From: Acidimicrobiaceae bacterium
GTDB lineage: Bacteria; Actinomycetota; Acidimicrobiia; Acidimicrobiales; RAAP-2
Direction: 5' to 3'
Assembly: GCA_003133665.1 (NCBI GenBank)
Contig: PKYK01000007.1
Location: 1-38,846, forward strand
DNA length: 38,846 bases
Shown: piece after piece, positions 16,380 to 24,690 of the stretch
Position numbering within the stretch: the first letter of the stretch is position 1
Layout of the letters: each line of letters begins with the position of its first letter
Notes under the pieces: generated by a model
Database searches by the model: none
Seen by the model: only the letters and a program-made list of their open reading frames with translations
What the model was told of the DNA's origin: nothing
Made by a program: the position numbers and the translations under genes

Positions 16380-16919
16380 ATGAGCGATAGCGAACCAGTC
16401 CCCGAAGTAGCCGACGAGACCGCCATCAGTGAGCCCCTGCCCGAAGTCGCCGGCGAAACTGCGGGCGGTGAGCCAATTCCCGGAGCGGCGGACGACACCA
16501 CTGGCCACGACATCAAGTTCCTGGTGATGACCGTGGAGTCAGTGACGTTCGACCTCAGCGAAAGCGCGCCGCGCGCCCACCTGATGGAGGCGGAGATGCC
16601 CTTCCGCAATCTCTCCATACCTATTGCGCTGCCCGAAGCCCACGCCCTGTACAACGCCATGTTCGGCATCGAGGGACGTCGACCGAGTACCCACGAGCTG
16701 ACGAGTGCCATACTCCGTCAACTGCAGGCCGACGTGATCGCCGCGCGGATCTTGCGCCACGAGGAGGGTGTCTACTACGCCGAACTCGACGTGATGACCC
16801 CGAGGGGCCGGGAACGCTTCGACTGTCGAACCAGTGACGCGCTCATTCTGGCCCTGCGGCAACAGGTTCCCGCGCCGGTTCTCTGCGCTGAAGAGGTGCT
16901 GGACAATCTCTATTCGTGA
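16380..16919 (+). CDS. Bifunctional nuclease-domain (BFN/DUF151) protein with acidic N-terminal repeats
   Basis: About 179 aa. The C-terminal ~135 residues are a BFN/DUF151 domain: a strand-rich start (VESVTFDLSES), LSIPIALPEAHALYNAMFG, the helix ELTSAILRQL, YYAELDV and the end RTSDALILALRQQVP. Such proteins have reported RNase/DNase activity in some organisms; in Actinobacteria their role is unclear. The first ~40 residues are three degenerate acidic repeats (SEPVPEVADETA, SEPLPEVAGETA, GEPIPGAADDTT), probably disordered. ATG 16380 was chosen; GTG 16371 is an alternative. Its 3' end overlaps the convergent SEDS gene by 10 bp. Confidence 0.85.
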   Translation: MSDSEPVPEVADETAISEPLPEVAGETAGGEPIPGAADDTTGHDIKFLVMTVESVTFDLSESAPRAHLMEAEMPFRNLSIPIALPEAHALYNAMFGIEGRRPSTHELTSAILRQLQADVIAARILRHEEGVYYAELDVMTPRGRERFDCRTSDALILALRQQVPAPVLCAEEVLDNLYS

Positions 16920-18280
16920 GCGAACTGGACGGCTCGCACTTCGCCGCCGCGTCGTTCCGTGTTGTTCTCGTCCGAGATCCGCAGCAGTAGCGCCACGATG
17001 ATGTAGTTGGCGAAGAGTGAACTGCCGCCGTAGGCCATGAACGGCAAGGTGATGCCGGTGAACGGCAAGATGCGCAGCACGCCGGCCATGATGAAGAAGG
17101 CCTGGAATCCCATGATCGCCGAAAGCGCGGTGGCCGCCAGGCGCACGAAGTCCGAATTGGCCCGCTGGGCGATGCGAAAACCCTCGCCCACGAAGGCGGC
17201 GAAGAGGCACAGCACCAAGATGACTCCGAGGAACCCCAACTCCTCGCCAACGGCGGCGAAGATCATGTCGGTGGTGATGTAGGGAACCGAGCCGGACTGA
17301 CCGAGTCCGAGGCCGGTTCCCGTGATGCCGCCGGCCGCCAAGGAGAACCATCCGTACGCCAACTGGTGCGAGTAGGCGAAGTTCACCGCCGACCATGGAT
17401 CGAGCCAGAGGGTCACGCGGTGGTGCACCTGGGAGAAGAAATCGGCCGCGAACAGCGCGCCACCCGCGAAGAGACCGACCCCGAGCAGGAGGTAGGTCTT
17501 GAGCCCCGTCGTGACCCACAGCAGCGAGAGGAAGAGGGCGAAGAGCAACAACGCGAAGCCGATGTCATTCTCGGCACCGAGGATGGCGATGGCGAAGCCC
17601 CACGCGAAGAGGATCGGCAGCAGCGTCTTGGGTGGGACAATCAGCCAACGGCCAATGCGCTGCGTGGGGGTCGAGAGGAGTTCGCGATTCGCGGCGAAGT
17701 AGGAGGCGAAGAAGAAGGCGAGAAGGATCTTCGCGACCTCCACCGGCTGGAACGAGATGGAACCAACTCGGACCCACAGTCGGGCGCCATTGACGCCCTC
17801 GCCGAAGTGCGGGATGAGCGGCATCAGAAGCAGCGCGATCGCCGCGAGGAGCGTGAGATACCGGTAGCGGTCAAGATCTCGCACGTGGCGCACCAGCTTG
17901 AGCGTGATGACCACTCCCAAGGCGCTGATGAAGACCCACATCGCCTGGTAGGCCGCGAGCGGCGGATTCCAGCGGGCGATCTCGACGTAGCCCACACCGT
18001 TCAAGAGGGTGGCGATTGGCAGCAGGACCTGCGAGGAATTCGGAGCGTAGTGGCGCACCGCGAAATGCAGTCCGATCGAAATGGTCACGATAATCGTGAG
18101 AAACAGCCAGAGGTGAGGAGGCATATGGCCCTTGGCCCCGAGGGACGCCAGAACGTAGAACGACGTGACCATCAGCCACGCCAGGGCCATCAGACCCAGT
18201 TCAGTGCTACGAGACGGCGAGGCCACCTTGGCGGACGGACGCTCGGCGGGAGACAACTTGTTGCTCGCGTGCTTCGCCAC
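16910..18280 (-). CDS. SEDS-family protein (FtsW/RodA/SpoVE), second copy
   Basis: A 456-aa polytopic membrane protein with about twelve helices. SEDS motifs include LWVRVGSISFQPVEVAKI, GAENDIGFALLLF, HRVTLWLDPW, the region GITGTGLGLGQSG, TTDMIFAAVGEELGFLG and the C-terminal FTGITLPFMAYGGSSLFAN. It resembles the longer RodA/FtsW proteins of Actinobacteria. It carries a charged ~25-residue cytoplasmic N-terminus. The start is GTG 18280, without a Shine-Dalgarno site but 6 nt after a TACTCT box, implying a leaderless message. It is divergent from ppk1 and convergent (10-bp overlap) with the nuclease-domain gene. Confidence 0.9.
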   Translation of the reverse strand: MAKHASNKLSPAERPSAKVASPSRSTELGLMALAWLMVTSFYVLASLGAKGHMPPHLWLFLTIIVTISIGLHFAVRHYAPNSSQVLLPIATLLNGVGYVEIARWNPPLAAYQAMWVFISALGVVITLKLVRHVRDLDRYRYLTLLAAIALLLMPLIPHFGEGVNGARLWVRVGSISFQPVEVAKILLAFFFASYFAANRELLSTPTQRIGRWLIVPPKTLLPILFAWGFAIAILGAENDIGFALLLFALFLSLLWVTTGLKTYLLLGVGLFAGGALFAADFFSQVHHRVTLWLDPWSAVNFAYSHQLAYGWFSLAAGGITGTGLGLGQSGSVPYITTDMIFAAVGEELGFLGVILVLCLFAAFVGEGFRIAQRANSDFVRLAATALSAIMGFQAFFIMAGVLRILPFTGITLPFMAYGGSSLFANYIIVALLLRISDENNTERRGGEVRAVQFAHE

Positions 18281-18286
18281 TATTCC

Positions 18287-18292
18287 AGAGTA
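18287..18292 (-). promoter_or_regulatory. Candidate leaderless -10 box for the SEDS gene at 18280
   Basis: TACTCT on the minus strand lies exactly 6 nt before GTG 18280. It is back-to-back with the ppk1 promoter candidate, in a 64-bp divergent gap. Confidence 0.5.
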
Positions 18293-18296
18293 GTCG

Positions 18297-18302
18297 TACG
18301 AT
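18297..18302 (+). promoter_or_regulatory. Candidate -10 box for ppk1
   Basis: TACGAT would start transcription near 18309, giving a ~36-nt leader with GGGAAAGAG at 18326-18334 as a possible ribosome binding site before GTG 18345. Confidence 0.35.
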
Positions 18303-18344
18303 AGTGCGCAGCACTTCTATTGCCTGGGAAAGAGTCGTAACACC

Positions 18345-20414
18345 GTGGCTGTTGATCTTCTCTCGTTCGGACCGGAGCGGTTCTCAAGTCGCGAACTCTC
18401 CAGGCTGGAGTTCGGAGCGCGCTTGCTCGATCTCGCCGAGGATCAGCAACTGCCGATTCTGGAGCGGTTCAAGTTCGTCGCGATCTTTGCCGACATGGTC
18501 GACGAGTTCTTCCAGGTGCGCGTGGTGAGCCTGGAGGACAAGGTGGCCGCGGGCGTGCAGACACCGTCGGTCGACGGAGTTCGTCCTCGCCAACAACTGG
18601 CGGCGATTCGTGAGCGCGTCACGTCGCTGGTGGAGCGCCAGGACCGGATTGTCCTGGACTCGCTCTTCCCCGAGTTGGCGTCGGCCGGCATCGCGGTCGT
18701 CCACTTCGTGGAACTTGACGACGAGGAGCGTGCGCACCTCACGGCGTACTTCGACGAGAACGTCTATCCGGTGCTCACGCCGTTGGCGGTGGATCCGGGT
18801 CACCCGTTCCCGATGATCTCGAATCTGTCGCTCAACATTGCGGTCACGGTTGTCGACGAGGTGACCGGCGAAGAGCGCAGCGCTCGGGTGAAGGTCCCCA
18901 ATTCGCTTCCGCGATTCCTTCCGGCCGGGTCGAATCGCTGGTGCCTGCTCGAGGATCTGATCATGGCCAATCTCGGCCGCCTCTTCCCCGGAATGACCAT
19001 CGGCCGCGCTGATCTCTTCCGGGTGACGCGCAACGCCGACCTGGCCCTGGAAGAGGACGAAGCCGACGACCTGCTCGTGGCGCTCGAGGTGGAGTTGCGC
19101 CGCCGACGATTCGGCGAGGCGCTGCGGGTCGAATTGCAGAGCGGGATGTCCAAGGACTTCCTGGACCTACTCGTCGACCAGCTCGAGCTCGACCCATCGA
19201 ACGTGTACCTGACCGACGCCCCGTTGGGCCTGCACGATCTCTGGAGCCTCTACGCCATGGACCGCCCCGACCTGAAGGGGGAGGGTTGGTCGCCGCTCAC
19301 CCCACCTCGTCTGCTCGAGGGCGACCACGTGGGCGACATCTTCGCCGCGATGCGCGAAGAGGACATCCTGCTGCACCATCCCTACGAGTCGTTCAGCGAC
19401 TCCGTCGAAATGTTCATCGCCCAGGCCGCTGACGACCCCAAGGTCGTGGGAATAAAGCAGACGCTCTACCGCACGTCGGGAGATTCGCCAGTCGTCGGAT
19501 CGCTGATCCGCGCCGCCGAGCGAGGCAAGCAGGTCGTTGCGCTCGTCGAGCTCAAGGCACGTTTCGACGAGGCGGCCAATATCGAATGGGCCAAGGCCCT
19601 TGAAGACGCCGGCGTTCACGTGGTCTACGGCATCGTGGGACTCAAGACCCACTCGAAGACCGCCCTCGTCGTTCGTAGCGAAGGCGACACGACGGCGCGC
19701 TACGTGCACGTGGCGACCGGGAACTACAACTCAAAAACCGCACGAAACTACGAAGACTTCGGTCTCTTGACGTGCGATCCGGATATCACCCACGATATCG
19801 GGGAGCTCTTCAATTTCCTGACGGGATTCGCCCGTCACGCCGACTATCGAAAGATCATCGTCAGCCCGACCCAGACACGCATGCGGATTGTTGAACTCAT
19901 CAATCGGCAACGCGACCTTGGAGCGATGGGCAAGATCTCGATAAAGGTGAACGGACTCACGGACCCCGCCATCATCGATGCGCTCTATGACGCGAGTGGC
20001 GCGGGGGTGGAGATCCGTCTTGAGGTTCGCACGCTGTGCTGCTTGCGACCTGGCGTCGCCGGTCTGTCCGAGAACATCACGGTGCACAGTCTGGTCGGAG
20101 AGTTCCTCGAGCATTCGCGCGTCCTGATCTTTGGACGGCCCGGCGAGACGGATTTTTCGATCTATCTGGGATCGGCCGACCTGATGGAGCGCAATCTCGA
20201 TCGACGCGTGGAAGTGACGGTGCCGATAGAGAATCCCGCGTTGCAGAACGACCTGCTGGACGCCTTCGAGATTACGTGGCGCGATGACCGGTTCACGTGG
20301 GTGCTCGGCACCGACCGGCGGTGGCGTCGACTGCAGTCGGTGAATGACTTCTCGGCGCAAGAGGAGTTCAAGCGCCGAGCGCTGGCCCGGGCCCGTTCCT
20401 TGGCTCAGCTGTAG
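18345..20414 (+). CDS. ppk1: Polyphosphate kinase 1
   Basis: A 689-aa PPK1 that polymerises ATP gamma-phosphate into polyphosphate. N-terminal domain (RELSRLEFGARLLDLAED), middle domain with HPFPMISNLSLN and the catalytic C-terminal phospholipase-D-like domains. The autophosphorylated His is in GLKTHSK (His436) and the second conserved His in EFLEHSR (His590). Other family landmarks: HHPYESF, GIKQTLYRT, VELKARFDE, ATGNYN and LGSADLMERNLDRRVE. Length is typical. With relA in the same window, two enzymes of the stringent/stress nucleotide response lie 12 kb apart. The 3' end overlaps the convergent flippase-like gene by 47 bp. Confidence 0.96.
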   Translation: MAVDLLSFGPERFSSRELSRLEFGARLLDLAEDQQLPILERFKFVAIFADMVDEFFQVRVVSLEDKVAAGVQTPSVDGVRPRQQLAAIRERVTSLVERQDRIVLDSLFPELASAGIAVVHFVELDDEERAHLTAYFDENVYPVLTPLAVDPGHPFPMISNLSLNIAVTVVDEVTGEERSARVKVPNSLPRFLPAGSNRWCLLEDLIMANLGRLFPGMTIGRADLFRVTRNADLALEEDEADDLLVALEVELRRRRFGEALRVELQSGMSKDFLDLLVDQLELDPSNVYLTDAPLGLHDLWSLYAMDRPDLKGEGWSPLTPPRLLEGDHVGDIFAAMREEDILLHHPYESFSDSVEMFIAQAADDPKVVGIKQTLYRTSGDSPVVGSLIRAAERGKQVVALVELKARFDEAANIEWAKALEDAGVHVVYGIVGLKTHSKTALVVRSEGDTTARYVHVATGNYNSKTARNYEDFGLLTCDPDITHDIGELFNFLTGFARHADYRKIIVSPTQTRMRIVELINRQRDLGAMGKISIKVNGLTDPAIIDALYDASGAGVEIRLEVRTLCCLRPGVAGLSENITVHSLVGEFLEHSRVLIFGRPGETDFSIYLGSADLMERNLDRRVEVTVPIENPALQNDLLDAFEITWRDDRFTWVLGTDRRWRRLQSVNDFSAQEEFKRRALARARSLAQL

Positions 20415-21429
20415 CGTCGACGCCGCGTCGCCACTGGAGGCTCGCGTACGCCGCGCCCCCGATGGGGATCGGTATCCAGAAGTTGATCAAGCGGTACGCG
20501 ATCACGGCGAGGATGGCCTGACTGTGCGGGACGCCGAAGCCGACCAGCGTCGGAATGAGCACCCCTTCCACGACACCCAGACCCGCGGGCGTGACCGGAA
20601 TGGCGGCGAAGATATAGGCCAGACCGTACGCCACGAGCAGGTCAATAGGTGAGATCACGTGGCCAAACGACCAGATGAACACCCATAGGCACGCCGCGTC
20701 CAAGAGCCAGTTCAGTCCGGCCCACGTGAAGGCCCACCAGAGCGTCCGGCGATTGTTGATGAGCATCGTGATGCGCTCGGCCACTTTTCGCAGCAGCGTC
20801 GACACCCTGTCCGGATCGAGGATCGGAATGTGGCGCGCCGCGGCTCGCAACCAACTGTCGGCGTGGCGCTGACCGCGTGTTATCAGGAGAATCGTACCGA
20901 AAAAGGCCCCGAGCAAGAACACCCCCGCCAGCGCCGCGAATCCGTAGGCCGGATTGAATCCGCGCAGGGGAATCGAGATCACGAGGGCTACCCAGAAGAT
21001 GATGTTGAGCACCACCGCCGATCCACTACCTTGCGTGGCCAGTCCGAAGGCGTTGGTCTCCTTGGGTACTCCGAGCTCGTTGAAGATGCGGTACGACAGT
21101 GCTCCGGCGGGAGCGGTTCCCCCGGGCACCACGTGGCTGATCGCCAGGCCGGCCAGGTTGACCCGCAGGACGTTGTAGCGACCCGGCGAGTACGGATACA
21201 GGACCGTGCGCGTCAACTCAACGTACGAGTAGATCGCCGCCAGTTCGCACACCACGGCGAGGATGACCAGCAGCGGATTAAGTGAAGACAGCAGTTGCAG
21301 TGATTTGCGGGCGGAAGCGAATTGGGGGAGTACGAGAATCTCAAAAACGAAGATCAGAAGTCCCGTACTGAGGATGATGCGAATTTCGCGAGGCATTGCG
21401 AATCGCTTCTTCGTGGCTGGTTCGGACAT
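20368..21429 (-). CDS. YbhN/UPF0104-type (LPG synthase transmembrane-like) membrane protein
   Basis: A 353-aa protein with about eight membrane helices matching the lysylphosphatidylglycerol-synthase transmembrane / UPF0104 (YbhN) fold, found in flippase-like proteins. Landmarks: LAGLAISHVVPGGTAPAGALSYR near residue 95, and the C-terminal AAIPVTPAGLGVVEGVLIP with YRLINFWIPIPIG. The catalytic aminoacyltransferase domain of MprF is absent, so it is not a lipid lysyltransferase. The ATG at 21429 follows AAGGAAG by four bases. Across an 85-bp divergent gap lies a polyprenol-phosphate glycosyltransferase, so a role in moving a lipid-linked sugar is possible but unproven. Confidence 0.8.
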   Translation of the reverse strand: MSEPATKKRFAMPREIRIILSTGLLIFVFEILVLPQFASARKSLQLLSSLNPLLVILAVVCELAAIYSYVELTRTVLYPYSPGRYNVLRVNLAGLAISHVVPGGTAPAGALSYRIFNELGVPKETNAFGLATQGSGSAVVLNIIFWVALVISIPLRGFNPAYGFAALAGVFLLGAFFGTILLITRGQRHADSWLRAAARHIPILDPDRVSTLLRKVAERITMLINNRRTLWWAFTWAGLNWLLDAACLWVFIWSFGHVISPIDLLVAYGLAYIFAAIPVTPAGLGVVEGVLIPTLVGFGVPHSQAILAVIAYRLINFWIPIPIGGAAYASLQWRRGVDATAEPRNGPGPALGA

Positions 21430-21502
21430 AAGGCTTCCTTAAGAGTGCCACCAATTCGATGAACGGAGGCGGAACTTCGAAAACGCAGTCTAGATGGCTA
21501 GG

Positions 21503-21508
21503 TACAAT
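21503..21508 (+). promoter_or_regulatory. Candidate leaderless -10 box for the glycosyltransferase at 21515
   Basis: TACAAT, a near-consensus -10, lies 6 nt before ATG 21515. Transcription starting 6-7 nt downstream would begin on the start codon itself. No clear -35 box or ribosome binding site. Confidence 0.55.
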
Positions 21509-21514
21509 TGGCGG

Positions 21515-22231
21515 ATGCGTACGCTCGTGGTACTTCCCACGTACAACGAGATACTGAACGTTGAATCTATGTTGCGCGCGTTGCGACAGATCGTTCCGAG
21601 CGCCGACGTGCTGGTGGTCGATGATGCGAGCCCTGACGGGACGGCGGGGAAAGCGCAACAGCTCAGTGCCGAGCTCGGTCAGATCGAGATACTGCGACGG
21701 GCGAACAAGAGCGGGCTGGGTGGTGCCTATCGCGCCGGATTCACCTGGGGACTCGAGCGGGGCTACGAGCGTTTCGTCGAGATCGATTGCGACTTCTCCC
21801 ACGACCCCAAGGCGCTCCCTTCGCTGCTCGAGGCGGCGAACAACTACGAGGTGGTCATTGGATCGCGCTACGTGAAGGGTGGGTCCATCCCCAAATGGTC
21901 GTTGTTGCGGCTCATGCTGTCGCGCGGTGGAAATCAGTACGCGTCGCTGATGCTCGGGCTGGGGGTGGCGGATTCGACGGCCGGTTACCGCGTCTACTCA
22001 AGGAGCGCCCTGGAGAAGATCGACTTTCAGAGCGTCACCGCCGATGGTTACGGCTTTCAGATTGAGATGACGTACCGCGCCAGGCACGGGGGCGCATCGA
22101 TTGTCGAGGTGCCCATCTCGTTCACCGACCGGACACTCGGAGAGTCGAAGATGTCCGGTGGGATCATCGTCGAGGCCCTGTTGCTGGTCACCAAGTGGGG
22201 GCTCGAGCGGCCGTTTGGGCGATTGCCCTAG
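21515..22231 (+). CDS. Polyprenol-phosphate (dolichol-phosphate-type) mannosyltransferase, GT2
   Basis: A 238-aa GT2 glycosyltransferase without a membrane domain, of the DPM1 / polyprenol monophosphomannose synthase group. It would transfer mannose (or another sugar) from GDP-sugar to polyprenol phosphate at the membrane face. Motifs: VVLPTYNE at the N-terminus, VVDDASPDGT, the DxD-like EIDCDFSHDP, GSRYVKGG, and the late acceptor-site VEVPISFTDRTLGESKM. Start ATG 21515 is supported by the typical MRTLVVLPTYNE beginning and by a TACAAT box 6 nt upstream; ATG 21494 would add 7 residues. Its stop shares CTAG with the stop of the convergent isochorismate synthase gene. Confidence 0.9.
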   Translation: MRTLVVLPTYNEILNVESMLRALRQIVPSADVLVVDDASPDGTAGKAQQLSAELGQIEILRRANKSGLGGAYRAGFTWGLERGYERFVEIDCDFSHDPKALPSLLEAANNYEVVIGSRYVKGGSIPKWSLLRLMLSRGGNQYASLMLGLGVADSTAGYRVYSRSALEKIDFQSVTADGYGFQIEMTYRARHGGASIVEVPISFTDRTLGESKMSGGIIVEALLLVTKWGLERPFGRLP

Positions 22232-23469
22232 ACCCGGTCGACGAGCACTGACGACAGCACGCTCGCCAGTTTGTCCTTGGTCTCTTCTCGTTCGGCAATC
22301 GGATTGGACTCGCTGACAATGCCCGCTCCGGCCCACGCCTCGAAGTTGGTCCCGTTGATGATGACGCCGCGGATGCCGACCCACCATTCGCCGTCACCGT
22401 TCGCGTCGATCCAGCCCAGCGGTCCGGCGTAGTTCCCGCGGTCGTGCTGTTCGAGGCGGGTGATGAGCTCGTACGCGGCGTCGCGGGGAATCCCCCCCAC
22501 GGCGGCGGTCGGATGGAGCAGACGCAGCACGCTCAGCGCGTCGGGCGCGTCGGAAGGACCATGATGGACGCCGGTCACCCAGCTGCCGAGGTGTGCCAAG
22601 GTGCGAAACGTCACGATCGACGGTGACGGGTCCGCGACGATGTCGTCGTAGAAATCCGAGAGCCGTTGCACGATGTCGTCGACGAGCACGCCGTGTTCGT
22701 GAAGGTCCTTCGAGCTGCCGAGCAGCCACGTCTCGTAGTCGTCGGGAGCGACGTTGGGCGGCAAGGCAATGGTGCCCGCGAGCGGATTGCACTGCACCAT
22801 GTCGCCCACCCGGCGAACCAGCAGTTCGGGGCTCGCCCCGACGAAGCGACGTCCTTCGGAGGTCGGCAGGCTGTAGATCGTGCATATTGGCTCGCGAAGG
22901 CGCAGACGCGACGCAATCGCGGCGCAGTCGAGGGGCTCTGGCACCGATCCCAGCACGGCGCGCGCCAGCACCACCTTGTCGATCTCCTTGCGACGCAGGA
23001 TCTCAACGGCGAGGGCGACGTTATGGGCGTACTCCTCGGGAGTCGGCTGGTAGGTCAGCGAGCGGATGCTCTGGGTCTCTTGGGTCGGTGTCGCCTGCGC
23101 GCGCACCAGGTCAATCCAGGCCGGCGAACCGTCCAGTGACGTCAGCCACGCTTCTCCGCTCTTCGTTTGAGTCACGGTGTAACGCGGAACGTCGAGCTGG
23201 GCCGAAGCGTCGCGGTCGAACGGCAGCGATCCAAAGGCCACGATCCCGGTGCCCGAGGGTCCGTCGTCGCCTACGAGTTCGTGTTCACGAAGTTGAGCCG
23301 CTGCGTCGGTGTGCTGCTCGAGTCCGCCGGCCAGGACAATGGTGTCGACCGCGCCACCGAAGCCGCTGCGGATCGTGTCGGAGGTTTCGATCAGCCAGCC
23401 ACTGCGAGCACCAATGGTTCGCAGTTGGTCTGGGCTGATTGGCTCGATGCGCTTGCGCGTGAATCTCAT
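22228..23469 (-). CDS. menF: Isochorismate synthase (menaquinone branch)
   Basis: A 413-aa chorismate-binding enzyme converting chorismate to isochorismate, the first step of classical menaquinone synthesis. Visible motifs: EIDKVVLARAVL, FVGASPELLVRR, NPLAGTIALP, HGVLVDDIV, LHPTAAVGGIPRDAA, YAGPLGWIDANGDGEWWVGIR in two blocks, and the ESNPIAEREETKDKL end with metal-binding Glu. The final segment distinguishes it from anthranilate synthase, though entC-like siderophore use cannot be excluded. The gene overlaps menG by 4 bp (ATGA), and menC at 31184 supports a menaquinone role. Confidence 0.9.
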   Translation of the reverse strand: MRFTRKRIEPISPDQLRTIGARSGWLIETSDTIRSGFGGAVDTIVLAGGLEQHTDAAAQLREHELVGDDGPSGTGIVAFGSLPFDRDASAQLDVPRYTVTQTKSGEAWLTSLDGSPAWIDLVRAQATPTQETQSIRSLTYQPTPEEYAHNVALAVEILRRKEIDKVVLARAVLGSVPEPLDCAAIASRLRLREPICTIYSLPTSEGRRFVGASPELLVRRVGDMVQCNPLAGTIALPPNVAPDDYETWLLGSSKDLHEHGVLVDDIVQRLSDFYDDIVADPSPSIVTFRTLAHLGSWVTGVHHGPSDAPDALSVLRLLHPTAAVGGIPRDAAYELITRLEQHDRGNYAGPLGWIDANGDGEWWVGIRGVIINGTNFEAWAGAGIVSESNPIAEREETKDKLASVLSSVLVDRV

Positions 23470-24158
23470 CGGGAGCGCGTTCCGATGAACTGTTGGCTGA
23501 GGCCGCCCATGACTCGGCGGTGATTGACGGCGGTGAAGCCGGATCGGTTCAGCATGCGGACTATCTCGTCGGAGGGCGGGAGATACGCAGTCGACTCGGG
23601 GAGGTAGTGGTAGGCCGCCCGATCGGAGACGAGCGAACCGATGAACGGCACGACGCGGCGAAACCAGATTCGAAACCCGGCCCGCCAGAGTCCGGCGCGC
23701 GGCTCGGCGACCTCCAACAGTGATATTCGACCACCCGGACGAGTGACGCGGGCCATCTCGTCGAACGTTCCGGCCAGATCAGTGAAGTTGCGAAGCGCGT
23801 AGCCACAGGTCACGCCGTCGAAACTGGCGGTGCGAAACGGGAGCGCGGAGGCGTTGGCCTGCACCCGCTCGGGCATTTCGCGGCCCGCGTGCAGCATCCC
23901 GTAACTCAAGTCGGTCGCCACGGCTCGCTGGCTCTGACGACTCAACTCCCTCGTGAAGTCGCCGGTGCCGGCGGCGACGTCGAGCACAAGGCTGTGGGGA
24001 GCCAGTCGCAGGTCGGCGACGGCCCGACGGCGCCAGCGCGCGTCGAGACCGAAGGTCATGAGCTTGTTGACGAACTCGTAGCGTTCGGCGATGGCGTCGA
24101 ACATCTCGCGTACCTGGCGTGTCTTCTCTTCGCCCTGGGGGAGTTGGTTGGTTGACAC
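23466..24158 (-). CDS. menG: Demethylmenaquinone methyltransferase (MenG/UbiE)
   Basis: A 230-aa SAM-dependent methyltransferase for the last step of menaquinone synthesis. Conserved features: EKTRQVREMFDAIAERYEFVN start, motif I LDVAAGTGDFT, TDLSYGML, ANASALPF, GYALRNFTD and the YHYLPESTAYLP / GFTAV end. GTG 24158 is chosen: it lies 5 bases after the maoC-like stop and begins the family-like sequence (STNQLPQGEEKTRQV); the longer upstream frame is arginine-rich and overlaps maoC. No obvious ribosome binding site, consistent with translational coupling. Confidence 0.92.
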   Translation of the reverse strand: MSTNQLPQGEEKTRQVREMFDAIAERYEFVNKLMTFGLDARWRRRAVADLRLAPHSLVLDVAAGTGDFTRELSRQSQRAVATDLSYGMLHAGREMPERVQANASALPFRTASFDGVTCGYALRNFTDLAGTFDEMARVTRPGGRISLLEVAEPRAGLWRAGFRIWFRRVVPFIGSLVSDRAAYHYLPESTAYLPPSDEIVRMLNRSGFTAVNHRRVMGGLSQQFIGTRSR

Positions 24159-24163
24159 GGGGC

Positions 24164-24619
24164 TCAGTGGTAGTAGCGAAAGACCACTTGTGCGACGCAC
24201 GAAGGCTTCGCGGCATCTCTCACTTCGACAACGACGTCGAGGGCTACCTGCACGCCGCCCGGCACGGGTTCCACGGACGCGACCGTGGCGCCGGCTCGTA
24301 CCTCGGAGCCGACCGGGACAGGGCTCGTGAATCGGACCTTGTTGGTCCCGTAGTTGACACCCATTGACACGCCGTCGACGTGCATCACGCCGCCTAGGAG
24401 AACGGGAATCAACGAGAGCGTGAAGTAACCGTGAACGATGGTGTGACCGAAGGGGCCAGCGGCCGCCCGGACCGGATCCACGTGGATCCACTGGTGGTCA
24501 CCGGTCGCGTCCGCAAAGAGGTTCACCGCTTCTTGGGTAATGGTCCGGTAGTCGGAATAGCCGAGGTCAGTTCCAACGAGGGGCAGCAGATCGTCGATGC
24601 TCTTTACGTGTGTCGTCAT
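24164..24619 (-). CDS. MaoC-like (R)-hydratase/dehydratase
   Basis: A 151-aa hot-dog-fold protein of the MaoC dehydratase family. The catalytic signature FADATGDHQWIHVD (Asp and His) is present, followed by GPFGHTIVHGYFTLSL and NYGTNKVRFTSPVPVGSEVRA. Such proteins hydrate enoyl-CoA or enoyl-ACP. The start is ATG 24619, with GGAGG five bases upstream; an in-frame ATG at 24631 is possible. It leads an operon with menG and menF, which suggests but does not prove a link to quinone or acyl metabolism. Confidence 0.87.
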   Translation of the reverse strand: MTTHVKSIDDLLPLVGTDLGYSDYRTITQEAVNLFADATGDHQWIHVDPVRAAAGPFGHTIVHGYFTLSLIPVLLGGVMHVDGVSMGVNYGTNKVRFTSPVPVGSEVRAGATVASVEPVPGGVQVALDVVVEVRDAAKPSCVAQVVFRYYH

Positions 24620-24635
24620 AACATCCTCCATCGAG

Positions 24636-24641
24636 ACTCTA
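24636..24641 (-). promoter_or_regulatory. Candidate -10 box for the maoC-menG-menF operon
   Basis: TAGAGT on the minus strand. Transcription would start about 6 nt on, near 24629, giving a very short leader ATGGAGGATGTT ahead of ATG 24619. It is paired with the divergent promoter of the transporter at 24691. Confidence 0.4.
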
Positions 24642-24678
24642 TCTTTCGAACCCACTGGCTCGTTCTTTCGTGCACCAA

Positions 24679-24684
24679 TAGGAT
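24679..24684 (+). promoter_or_regulatory. Candidate leaderless -10 box for the VIT-family gene
   Basis: TAGGAT lies exactly 6 nt before ATG 24691. No Shine-Dalgarno sequence fits this start. Confidence 0.5.
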
Positions 24685-24690
24685 GGGCCA

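Noticed and set aside
15153..16508. 451-aa minus-strand frame antisense to rodA, His/Asp/Glu-rich
   Set aside because: Antisense of a membrane protein produces such charged low-complexity translation; no start context or domains.
17366..18304. 312-aa plus-strand frame antisense to the SEDS gene
   Set aside because: Charged low-complexity shadow over a well-supported membrane protein.
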